Notes under the pieces: generated by a model
What the model was told of the DNA's origin: nothing
The model's database searches: none
Seen by the model: only the letters and a program-made list of their open reading frames with translations
Position numbers and translations under genes: made by a program
Part shown: positions 1-41,200 of the stretch, piece after piece
Layout of the letters: every line of letters starts with the position of its first letter
Numbering within the stretch: position 1 is the stretch's first letter
From: Dendrophyllia cribrosa
Taxonomy: Eukaryota > Cnidaria > Anthozoa > Scleractinia > Dendrophylliidae
Length of the DNA: 64,000 bases
Assembly (NCBI GenBank): GCA_024195265.1
Contig: JAJLRJ010000001.1
Span: 59,004,789-59,068,788, forward strand
Reading direction: 5' to 3'

Positions 1-524
1 ACTTGCAGCCAGAATTCATGGTTTCATAAAAGTACGTAAAATGTTTGATACTGGCTATTAAAAAAATGTAAAAACAAACGTTTTGTAAGAAATAGTTGAA
101 AGACGTTTCGACATAAGAACTTAGGTCTTCTTTGGTTTAGATGCAATGAGAAAACGTAACAATGAAAAAGTCCGAAAATTATGCAAATGTGCTTGGCGTG
201 CGAGAAGACAACAGAACAAATTAATTAAAGGGAAGCGTAAATGTCAGGAATGTCTATGCGATCATTTCCTGAGTTGGAGTCTCTTGAGGAATACCACGCT
301 TCCAGAAATAGTCATGTGTGATAGTTTCTCGCTCTGTCAATGATCTTAATATTTTCAAAATCCATGTTGTGGTCGTGTTGATGTACATGTTGCGCGATCT
401 TGGAATTAGAGTCAAAAGTGCGGACTACTCTTCTGTGTTCCGAAATTCTAGTACTGACAGCTCTTTCGGTTTGTCCATATTACACGAAATCGCAAGTAAT
501 CAAATCACACAAATTACAACAAAC

Positions 525-755
525 GCTGCTTTGGTTTTGCATTGCAACGCATTGTAATTGGCTAAAAAATCTCGCGCATTTTATCAACCAATCAGAAGTA
601 AAACCAGAAACCAATCGTGACTTGCTCGCATGCGTTTTCCCGCGCTTGGCGACGGCTACATGTATTTGCTTCGAGTTCTGATTGGTTCATTGGATTGTCT
701 GCGACAATTGTGATTGGCCAGAATAATTACTTTGGTTGTGGTTTTGCGCACAATC
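525..755 (+). mobile_element. MITE internal fragment, same family as 51707-51982
   Basis: It shares GGCTAAAAAATCTCGCGC, CAACCAATCAGAAGTAAAAC, GTTTTCCCGCGCTTGGC and TGATTGGTTCATTGGATTG with the copy at 51707-51982, but the terminal AGAGCGG repeats are missing. It is in the tankyrase intron downstream of exon 31. The rest of 1-849 shows no recognisable exon; the next tankyrase exon was looked for here and not found. Confidence 0.6.
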
Positions 756-849
756 GCAATTTGAAGCAAATGCAAGCAAACCATGCAACATGTGGCAAAT
801 GCAGGGAATTTACAATCAGAATATTGCTGTTACAACTTTAGCCACATAC

Positions 850-31372
<30,523 letters not shown>

Positions 31373-31609
31373 CTTGGCTCGGCAGCCGCAAGAATACATT
31401 AGCGCAAGTGACGTCACTACAAACGACCCGTAGACATGCGCACGGCTTACGGGCACTTTGCCGCGAAAGTCACCTCTGGCGGGAAGTCCCACCCCCTCCT
31501 GAGAGGACAGGGTTGACTGGCGTTTTAAATCCTCCATCCGTTAGGCGCCCAGTTTCGCATAGGGCGGGAGAAAGCTAACGGGGATGTTCGTCGGGAATTT
31601 TCAAAAAAG

Positions 31610-31750
31610 GTTACGGTTGTAACGTTTTTCTTGTAGTCATTTTATTCCCTGAAGAAGTCAGGCCGCGAAACTTATATTAAAACGATCACAAACCAAATCT
31701 TGATGAGGTTTCCCGATATTTCGGACAGTCAAGCTGTCCTTCTTCAGGGG
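31610..31750. mobile_element. Penelope-type element end fragment (tentative)
   Basis: CCCTGAAGAAGTCAGGCCGC, GAAACTTATATTAAAACG and TTTCCCGATATTTCGGACAG with CTTCTTCAGG are word patterns I associate with terminal parts of Penelope-like elements (CTGAAGA...CGAAA). There is no coding sequence. It sits just upstream of the tankyrase start. Confidence 0.35.
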
Positions 31751-31844
31751 ATTTAATGGAGATACGGAAAGTCATTACAATATTTTATATAATCAACAAA
31801 TTGTGAAACGGTTATAATTTGATATATGATACAGGCTAGGAATT

Positions 31845-32030
31845 TAAATACGAAAGAACTAATAAAGCAAGGCTGACTGTACAACTGGGATTGTAATATT
31901 CTTTCCAATATTTCGTCAGGCACGGCCTAACTTCTTCAGGGAAGTCAGGCCGTACCTGACGAAATATTGGAAAGAATATTACAATCCCAGTTGTACAGTC
32001 AGCCTTGCTTTATTAGTTCTTTCGTATTTA
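31845..32030. repeat. 186-bp near-perfect palindrome
   Basis: The left arm from TAAATACGAAAGAACTAATA to AATATTTCGTCAGGCACGGC is mirrored almost base for base at 31940-32030. The centre holds CTTCTTCAGGGAAGTCAGG. The central TTTCGTCAGG/CTTCTTCAG words resemble the Penelope-related sequence at 31610-31750 (CCGATATTTCGGACAGTCAA, CTGTCCTTCTTCAGG), so it is probably a head-to-head junction of element ends. Confidence 0.8.
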
Positions 32031-32830
32031 TATCAAATTTGCTGACTAGATCCACCAGGATCCGACGCTTTTGCATTGTCCGTTGGCTCCTGCAGATAAT
32101 TTATTAGGAATTTAAAACAGCGAATGGTGATAAAGCTTAACTAAGTCAATAAACGGTAAATATGATGGCATAATATAAAAATAGAATAGGATATACAAAT
32201 TGTAGGAAAAATTAACGGTCGTCTTCTCTGTTTATACCATGCGGTTGCATGGTTTTGGCCATTTCTATACACAATGTTTCGCGAGCTCTATATCCTATTC
32301 TATTTTTATTGCTGCGGAACGAGCGTAGCGAGTGAGCAGCAACATAATCAGGATTTAAGAGAAATATATGAGAAAAAATATAAGCTACGAAAAATCTCGA
32401 TTTGATCGCTTTTTACCAGAATTCACTGCGCCACGTACACATTTTGGGCCAGAATTCACTGCGCCACGCATACATTTTGGGCCAGAATTCACTGCGCCAC
32501 GAACGCATTTTGGGCCAGAATTCACTGCGCCACGAACAATAGTCCTCGCTTGCTGCTTCAAGCTGTTGGCTGCGAGATTTGTAATATTTTGGTCCAACAT
32601 GTGCCAGTCGTAATCGGAACTGAAGTGTCGAAGACTACCGCGAGTTGAGCGAGGACTGCGAGGCATGGTGATAGGACCGTTGGATAGCAAAGATTTTCGA
32701 AGATTATACGGAATAAAAGACAAATTTATTTTGAAATCACTCCGACAGCGATCAGATGAGACTGAGCTAGCGCATGGGGACGCGAAACCTGAGCTGAGCG
32801 CGCGGAGACGCGAATACGATACGGCTAGCT

Positions 32831-34250
32831 GTACACGACCCGAAATGATCCCCGACCCCAAATGATCCCCGACCCCAAATGATCCCCAAAATCGACCTAA
32901 ACACGACCCGAAATGATCCCCGACCCCAAATGATCCCCAATTTGTTTCACACGCGACCTGAAATGATCCCCGAGGAATTATAGGAGTGGAATGGGAAAAC
33001 ATTTCTATCCCGGGGATAAGATTGAAGCGTTTTGATTCCGTTTTTCGGTTAATAAATGCGAAGTTCTTCAGCTATAAATGCGAAATCTTTTCAAAATGGC
33101 TAATCGACTGCACAAAGTTATTTTCAGTTATATTAATTGCCTGGAGTTTACCGTATACAACATGCAAACATACATCTAGATTATAATCAATGACATATTG
33201 AAAGCTACACACTTGGCTCTTACCAGTACCAATTTTTATTGTTATGACAGTTTTGTTCCTTCTGAATTATTTTATACAGTTCAGGTTATAACGTTCCTGC
33301 ATGTTAACCGACAGGTTAAGGTTTTATCGCCTAGCTGTTGCATTCAGTTTATCATTAATTTCACGGTTGTTTATGTTCACTTTTTCCCTTACAGAGGCGG
33401 AAAGTTTTATATTGCATATTGTTACAGTTCAGAAATTCTATAATTGACGGAATTGACGGAAATAAACGGTTTTGTGAATACTACGTACGTTAATGGGTAC
33501 TGACAGGAAGCGAAGACTGTTACTTGTGACAGTAAGGCCCGGTTTAAACGTCGCATTTCACATGTGCCAAATCTAATTCAGGTATTGAATGCGTGCGAAG
33601 TTCGACGTTCAACTAAAATTAAATTCGACAATGCGACTTCTGTCGCATCTTCGACTGAGCCAGTCAAATCTCGACAGAAGATCAACCGTTGTCTTTTGTG
33701 CCGAATCGAATTTTTAAATCATGTTTAATTTATTATATCCCACAATTCTCAATTTTTTCCCAACTCTATAAAAACTCGATCATGATTCAATGTCTAAAAT
33801 GGCGGATTTACTTATTTAAGTAGAACCAAATAAGTATCAGACTCGAGACATGTGAAATTTGACTTTTAAACCGGGCCTAACGAGATGCTATGTGCACGAT
33901 TTTATTTAAACCTCCAATTTAAACTCTAAAGTAAAGTTTCTTGAAAATTCGTTAAAAAGGAGTTATAATTATTTAATAAATTGTCCAAAATTTATAAATA
34001 CATAAACACTTCAAACAATTCGAGTCAAAATTCTTTAATTTACTTTATTCTAGTAATTATAGCATCTTCGGGAATTAAACGTCATCCCATTCCATTCCAA
34101 TAATTCCTCGGGGATCATTTCAGGTCACGTGTGAAAAAAATTGGGGATCATTTGAGGTCGGGGATCATTTCGGGTCGTGTTTAGGTCGATTTTGGGGATC
34201 ATTTGGGGTTGGGGATCATTTGGGGTCGGGGATCATTTGGGGTCGTGTAC
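32831..34250. mobile_element. 1.42-kb element with ~160-bp inverted arms built of GATCCCC repeats
   Basis: The left arm 32831-32993 and right arm about 34087-34250 are inverted. Both consist of the tandem word GACCCCAAATGATCCCC or GACCCGAAATGATCCCC, followed by GAGGAATTATAGG. Both outer ends are GTACACGACCC. No transposase frame. It is inserted inside repeat copy 2. Confidence 0.8.
33533..33880. mobile_element. MITE with TAAGGCCCGGTTTAAA ends, innermost layer
   Basis: TAAGGCCCGGTTTAAACGTC at the left is inverted as GACTTTTAAACCGGGCCTAA at the right. It lies within the 1.42-kb element and so is the most recent insertion of the stack, unless it was carried in. Confidence 0.7.
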
Positions 34251-34964
34251 ACTAGCTAGTAACGCAACATATTCATTATCAATAATTAAGTTAAACCTAA
34301 ATTTTCACACTTTCCTCGTGGTGAACGCGTCCTTTGCTCAACAATATTCTACAGACATTGCAAGAACTTGATGCGTGAATTACAAAACAAAATTAGTCTT
34401 ATCGGCTGGAGTTTTCGTCGATTCATCCCGGTTACATTTGCTTTGCTTTCCCTCAAAAAACGAAAGAGAAAATTCTGTAATACCAGCGAGGCGATAAAAC
34501 AGCATTATTACAACAAATTTACCGCAGCAATTACTATCTTTTGGATACACTAGTATTATGCCATCATATTTACCGTTTATTTCTTCTCACAAACGACGAA
34601 CCGCTTGGAGCTTACCGGACTAGTCAACACCGATAAAACTGAACAGACAGCCACCGAAATAGATCATATTCACCTTCAAAATTTGGGAGGCAATTGGAGT
34701 CAATTAGGTTTTCGAGAAAGTTTAAGCCTTGAATGACTGCAGGGATTTGGGTATTTATATTTGGCTAATTTGACTCCAGTTTTTGGTATCGATCCAACCA
34801 ATTTAAAATACGCCTCAGCGAAGACTGCACACTGACATGGACGATAACAGTCAAACAATGCCACGATTATTTTTTTCAACGGGTATACTCCAGTCTAAGA
34901 GAAACATTTCCTGGACCATTATTTATAGAGTAATAAGGTACTTATTGTTTTCTTGCCATGCGGC

Positions 34965-35059
34965 ATTCTCGTCCCCAGAGCTCCACGGTTTTTTTAAATT
35001 GTGTCTCATGTTCGTTTTTTCCGCTGACCAAACGAAACGAGGGCTCTGGGGACGAGAAT
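34965..35059. mobile_element. Palindromic MITE, ATTCTCGTCCCCAGAGC family
   Basis: ATTCTCGTCCCCAGAGC and GCTCTGGGGACGAGAAT form inverted ends about 95 bp apart. Related hairpins lie at 35167-35203 (ATTCTCATCTCCAGAGC) and, as a half copy, at 38054-38113 just upstream of TTLL12. Confidence 0.75.
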
Positions 35060-35329
35060 GGATGTCGTAAAATCCACGACATCCGTTAGCGCATGCCTAA
35101 TGCATTAATGTACTATTGCGCTTGCTCAATGCCAGGAACTGGATATAAAAAACCTTTCGTGTGTGCATTCTCATCTCCAGAGCCCTCTGGAGACGAGAAT
35201 GTTGTGTGTGTGGAATGGCGTTCGAAAGGACTGTACAGGTAAACATCGCGCTAAAAAGGAAAGAAGAAAAACTTTACGTGCTGCTGTTACTTAGAGGAAA
35301 GATTGTCTTTGTATTTTGCCCGAGAATTT

Positions 35330-37287
35330 AGTTTTATCGACTGAGTCGATAAGGTAAATTGACCACCGTAAAAAGATTCAAGTAGCTGACGTTTCGAGCG
35401 CTAGCCCTTCGTCTGAGCGAATCAAGGAATTGTGGGTAGTGTGTGGTTTTATATAGTAAGCGGTGGAGCTACGCTATTGGTGGAAATTTGGTGACGTGAA
35501 AAGCAAATGTAAATTAGTTGAATGAAAAGCGTTCGTTGATTCCGTGGGGTTTGAGAGTGCCGATTTGAAAGATGATTTTTTGTTCTAGGTTTTTACGGCT
35601 TTCTGTGTTACCCCGGTGTAGGGAAAGACGGCAGATTGTCATGTGTTGTTTAGAATGGTTAGTAAGATTAAAATGGCGCGCGACTTGTTTGGATGCGTCT
35701 TTGTCATTTTTCCAACGTCTCGGAGATGTTCACGGAAACGGTCGCCCAGTCTCCTCCCTGTTTCGCCAATGTATATCTTTTTGCAAAAAGTACATGTTAT
35801 GCAGTACTGAACATTTACGGAGGTGCGTGTAAAACATGACGATCAGTGATTTTAATCAGTAGATCGTTTGGGTCCTGTTATTTTGTCCGCGTTGTGAATG
35901 AAAGGACAAGTGTTACATCGTGTGCGTGTGCATTTAAAAGCCTTCCCGGTTCATCGTCAGATTTCAGTGCGCTCGTAACTAGAAAGTTGCCTATGTTTTT
36001 GTCACGTTTGAATTAAATTAGTGGGGGTTGTGAAAAAATTCTGCCAGTTTCGGGGTCGTTTTGGAGTAATTTGAAATTTTAATTTTTTAAATGATGCTTT
36101 TGACTGTGTTGTTGTGTGGGTGGAAAGTGAGGGTGAATGGAATTCTCTCGTTCTCTTCCTTCTGTGGCGTTTGTAGTGCTGATTGTCTGCTGATTGTGCA
36201 CGTTGTTGGTCCGTATTAACAACAGAGTCAGGGTACCCACGTTTCTTTAAAATCAGGCACATTTCTTCTGATTTGTTGGAAAAATCAGAGTCATCACTAC
36301 ATAGACGTCGAAGTCTGAGAAATTGAGAATACGGAATGGCGTTTTTAACGTGCGATGGATGCGAGGATGAATCTAACAGATAACTGTGGGAATCTGTAGG
36401 TTTGTAGTACACACTTGTGGATAAACTGTTACCGTTGATTGAAATATTAATAGCAAGAAAAGCGACTGAGGTTTCGGAAATTTCCCAGGTATATTTTAGA
36501 GCTGGATGAAAAGTATTGACAGAAGTTATGAATTGATTAAGTTCCTCTTTACTGGAAGAGGTAGCGCCAATGCAATCATCGATGTAGCGGCCGTAGAGTT
36601 CGGGTTTGGTTCCGTGGTACTGATTAAAAAATTAACAAAAAGGTTAGCGTAGCTTGGTCCAATTTTGGTGCCCATGGCGACTCCATTGTTTGTAGTAGTT
36701 TTGGGAAAATGAAAAACAGTTAATCGCAAAACTAATTCGGCTAAGCGGAGCTTGGGTTTTGAATGGAGCGCTGGTCGAAGAAATATTTTAGTGCTTGAAT
36801 GAAGTCCTTCGTCATTGGGGATGACGGTATATAAAGAGGTAATGTCCATAGTGAAAATTAATTTGTTTTCGCTGGGAAAACCGAAATCCCGGAAAATTTT
36901 GAGTGCGTGATTGGTGTCCTTAATGTACGAGGGTAGTGATTTGACAATGGGGGCCATGATTTTGTCTAAATAGCTAGAAATTAGTTCGGTAGGACAGCTA
37001 CAAGCGGAAACAATTGGTCGGCCCGGATTGTTTGGTTTATGAATTTTTGGTTTGAAAAAAAAAACGGGTAAGGTTCTAGGCCGGGGGGTAGTGATGATGA
37101 GATTGTTGGCGGTAACTGGTAATTGTTGTTTAGTAATGAGGTCTTGGATAGTTTCTTTGACAATTTTTTGGTTGGTAGAAGTGAGATCTTTATCAACTTT
37201 GGCATAGAAAGCGGTGTCAGAAAGTTGCCGAAAGTTGCTGTTGTTTGTATTTTGCCTACTGGTTTTAGAAATTCCTCGATAAGTCAA
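35330..37287 (-). mobile_element. Penelope-like retroelement, decayed
   Basis: Minus-strand reading from 37287 to about 36526 gives a reverse transcriptase with FKPKIHKPNNPGRPIVSA, FTMDITSLYTVIPNDEGL (first catalytic Asp) and NNGVAMGTKIGPSYANLF. The catalytic YIDD box is at 36576-36587 (ELYGRYIDDCIGATSS) but in a shifted frame, because bases are lost just before it (about 36620). Further shifts follow at about 36180 and 35990. A GIY-YIG endonuclease remnant (YCITCTFCKKIYIGETGRRL) lies near 35740-35800. RT plus a C-terminal GIY-YIG domain defines Penelope-like elements. The 3' end reaches the hammerhead-like motif at 35385-35418. The copy is dead and 5'-truncated. Confidence 0.88.
35385..35418 (-). 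ncRNA. Hammerhead-ribozyme-like motif of the Penelope element
   Basis: Read on the minus strand: CAGACGA, a stem-loop AGGGCTAGCGCTC, GAAA, then CGTCAGC. This matches the hammerhead order CUGANGA - stem II - GAAA - stem III, except that the first box has CAGA instead of CUGA. Penelope-like elements are known to carry hammerheads in their terminal repeats. The base change probably kills cleavage. Confidence 0.45.
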
Positions 37288-38053
37288 CCGATTTCTTTCG
37301 TTTGGGAGCTGTGTACAGTGTGTATTTATCGTTTCGCCACTGAACGCTATCGTATCCGACCAAATCAGTTGATGGGACAGCTAAGTTTGTTGATGGACAC
37401 GCTGTGGTCATTGATTAGGCTTATTTCATCGAACAGTGGTAAGAAATATCGAGGAATTTTGGTTTGCATTCGTTTCATGTTATTTTAATTGGGCTTCGAG
37501 TCACCTTCGTTTCCCTAGATTTGTATTTCAAGTTGTGGAGAGAGTACTACCTTATAAAGAAAATATAACTTGCTTACGAGAGTGTTGATAGCGTTGTTGT
37601 TGTTGTTATTTAAAATGGGTAACCTAGTGGTAATATTTCTTTTCACCCTTGGGCTTTCTTCAGGATTTCTGCCTCTCCTTTAATTAATACTCGTCCCTGT
37701 GTTCACCGCAAGCAACATACTTCTTTAATATTCGTGGCTGCTTATAGCTTCGTCTTCCAAGACACATACTGATTATTTTCGGAAACGAATCGCTCATATT
37801 TAGCGACAAGCAGATCCCGTTATACTTTGAAATTTAGCAGCCGTATCTTTACCTGCTAAACCAAACAAAACTGGATGACATTGGTCGTTGAATGCGTTGA
37901 AATTAAAACGTTGGTTTTGTTGATGTAGTCATAGGACTTCAACATTTGAAATTCAACCGGAAGTAAAACCTTATGCGAAGAGGCGTAAAATTTTTTACCT
38001 TGTTGCGCATTCATTTTTAAACGGCCAATCAAAAAATTCAAATTATTGTCCGT

Positions 38054-38113
38054 TACCAGAGCTACACGAGACGCAATTAAAAAAAAAACCGTGGAGCTCT
38101 GGGGACGAGAATG
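38054..38113. mobile_element. Half copy of the GAGCTCTGGGGACGAGAAT palindrome
   Basis: CCAGAGCTACACGAGACG...CCGTGGAGCTCTGGGGACGAG closely resembles 34975-35055. It lies about 140 bp upstream of the TTLL12 start and so inside its probable promoter region. Confidence 0.55.
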
Positions 38114-38254
38114 GGGCGGAGGCTTGACGACCATGCGCGACCACTACACCGAGCGACCGCGCAAGAATCTTGTTTCCGTTGTGTGACACAAAAGGTGGCC
38201 TTGTCTTGCGTGACAGACCCCTAAGTCTACGCGATCGTAGTGAAATGAACCAAA

Positions 38255-41200
38255 ATGGCGGACGAAGTCGACTATTTGCAATTTTTAGCCCAGCATAAAG
38301 CTCAACTAACGGTGGCCGATGTTCCTGAGCAGTTTTGGAAAACTTTACACGAAAAACTGAAGAATGAGGTAAATGTTTGTTAGCCAGTGGAAAGTTGATT
38401 ATGTGTGAAAAAGCAGCTACGCGACGTTCTCCAAGCGTTCCGGACAACTTGACGCACGTGCCTGAATTTGTCCTACAAATTTTCTTTTGGGGTTATAAGT
38501 TTACTTACATTATCTTCGCGTGAAGTCGCTTGTTTTTAAACCTGGGGAGAGGGAATAAAAAATTGACTGTCCTCTTCGCATACAATAAATTTGTTCTGAA
38601 TTTCTCATTGTTCTTGCAATGGGAAATTCTAGTCTTATTTGTCGAATTGTGACACTACGTATACTGGTGTCATCAAACGTCATCACATGTTTATCACATC
38701 TCATCAATTTCACAGTGGTTCAAAAGTTCTTCACAGGACTACACAAACTGACCCCCCCTCGCCACTCACCCCCTCACCCCCTCACCCCCTCACCCCAGTC
38801 CAGTGGCTTTGCAGTTATTGTTGTAAATATGTGCATTTCTATGCATGAATTCATATTTTGCTCTGAGCTATTTTTCTCTCTTATATATATGCCAGTTGCA
38901 GAGGGTAGGTGGCTTTTTGTGAATGTTTGTTTGCAAAACTGAATATAGATGCTTGAACTAACCATAATTTTTGCATATTATTTTTGAGACTTTTGGTCTG
39001 AATTGTTATGTAATACAAATTTATTATGCATAATGATTTGAACTGTACATGTACAAATGTACAGAGATGACAACCTCTGGAGATTAAAAATAGGGAGTTT
39101 TTTCTGGGGGTTGGGGGTGAAATCCCCCCCCCCTCCCCCGAGGCGTGAATCAAGCAACGTAATCACGAGCATCAAGAGGACTCTGGAAATTTTTTTTGGC
39201 TTTACCTTCTAAAGGTGCCATTTTCTGCATTCCTGAGACCCGAAAAGCGTTTGTGAAGTTAAGATACGACGAAAGACTGCATTTCTTTTGGATTTTGGGA
39301 TAATTTGGTTTAAAATCTTAGCCTATTGTAGAGAAAAGATCCAAAATCGCTTTACTCCGGGAGATTTGGTGACCCATACAGGAGACCGGGAGATTCGTCC
39401 CGTATCCGGAAGACTCCCAGATAATCCGGGAGAGTTGGCATAAGTGCATGTATGTGGTTGATTTTTACTTACACATAGACATATGATGCTGGGTCATATT
39501 TTACAATGGCCAAAGATGAAGAGGGTAGATTGAAAGTTTTTGTCACCAGTGAAGAAGGATTAAAGGCCTCAGATCCAAACTGGTAAGAAACACAAAAATT
39601 TCTTTGTTGATGAAATACACTAAAAATAGTCTAACTCATTGCGAAGATGGCCTACACAGCAGGTAGCTGTTGTAGCTAGCATGAAGAAATACATGTAGTA
39701 GAGTATTCTTAGTAATATATGGTTCACTACAAGTTAAACTCCATAATCCTAGCATTGAATGCTTACATTATAGTAGAGACTTGGATTAACTCTACCACCC
39801 TAACTCTACATTCAACTTGAGGATATACATGCTTTAGAGGGGATAGGGACTTGAATGCTGGTGGTGGACTGTGTGTTTAATATTGTCATTGTCAACTCAC
39901 ATATTCCCAGCTGCCACTTAAATGAATATGATGTTGCTGTAATTGAATCATTATGGATTACTGTCAGGCTATTCCTCTTGCCTCAAGCTAAGCCATCCCT
40001 AGCATTCTACTTGATACTATTTGTTGCCCTTCTGATTATAATGGGACTGCTGATAATAATGCTAAACTGCTAAATCACAATCAAGCTAAGGTCAAATCTT
40101 AACTCCCGAAACATTGTGAGAGTCTTATTATCTTATGCAATGAATATTTATTTATATAAAATCTAATGCACCTCCTACCGGTACAGGACTGACTGAGATG
40201 CAAACAGAGCATGCTACAGGTGTATGTGCTGTTAACGAGTACCTTAGTACTGCAGTTACCATCAGCCAGAAGCAACTGCATTGTATAGGCATTATGTATT
40301 TTGCTAATCAATATTGATTAATTTTTGTTCACAGTGTGTTCCTAATCGATCACGCCTGGACCTATGAAGTGAACTATGCACGAACCCAGCTAAAAACAAT
40401 CCCTGGTTTGTTGGACAGGATGGCTTCTTTGATGGGAATAGCAAGTAATGTAGTAGTTTGAATACTTCTGCTAAGATGATATTTCCAGCATCTTCACAGT
40501 GAAAGCCAAGTTTTGATTTTAAAGAATTTTACTGTTTACCATTAGATGAAGATTCTCCTAATATGAATCAAGAAGAGATAATTGAGAAGATCTTTGAGAA
40601 AATGTGGAGGTTTGTTCATTTCATTGTTTACAATGTGTAGCACACTGTTTCATTTGTGCATTGCATCGAGCTTAAGGCTGTAAACTGTATAACCTAGTTT
40701 ATTTGTCTGTATGTTAATTGCAGTTTTAATCAGAGTTACCGAATAAAGATGATTGTAAGTATTTGTACCACATTGCCACATTTATTTAATTATTTGAAGT
40801 ACAGTGTAATAAAAATTACTATAAAATCCATTAGAAAATTGAGGGTTGGTCAATGTTATAATTACCTTTCTTCACAATACAATTTACATGTAAATGTGGC
40901 TAGTAGATATTATTTAGGCTAAGTTAACCTTGATCCAATGTGGTCTGTGGTTTCCCCTTCTGTAGCATGTGATGTGTGGGATGGCCCATGGGGGATTCGC
41001 AGGGCTTTCATTGTGCATTCGTTTCACATGCTTTTTGCTTGACGGATCTTCTCTGATCATTATTGCATTGCCTTTGCAAATCTTTGCAGATTTTTGTGAA
41101 AAACCCTTTAGGCTAACTGATACATTTATAAACTATTTTCACATTTTGATCTGGTTTTAGTTATTGTCAATGGGAAACTAAAAATCATAATATATACATG

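Larger units (their letters stand above)
32309..34552. mobile_element. TGCTGCGG-family repeat, copy 2, itself interrupted
   Basis: 32309-32830 plus 34251-34552 match copy 1 at 16926-17685 almost throughout: GCTGCGGAACGAGCG start, the CAGAATTCACTGCGCCACG tandem units, GCTTCAAGCTGTTGGCTGCG, and the end CTATCTTTTGGATACACTAG. Copy 2 is broken by an unrelated 1.42-kb inverted-repeat element. The minus-strand ORF of about 200 codons here is the repeat read through and is not a host gene. Confidence 0.8.
32150..34580. mobile_element. Old palindromic element split by a nested stack of insertions
   Basis: The left arm 32150-32194 (AAACGGTAAATATGATGGCA to AATAGAATAGGATA) is the reverse complement of two pieces: 32289-32308 (TATCCTATTCTATTTTTAT) and 34553-34580 (TATTATGCCATCATATTTAC). 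The right arm is therefore cut in two by the insertion at 32309-34552, and the break defines that insertion's borders to within a few bases. Confidence 0.75.

Noticed and set aside
1..849. Next tankyrase catalytic exon (glycine-rich stretch after FHG)
   Set aside because: No acceptor followed by matching codons was found on the minus strand here; it must lie beyond the window.
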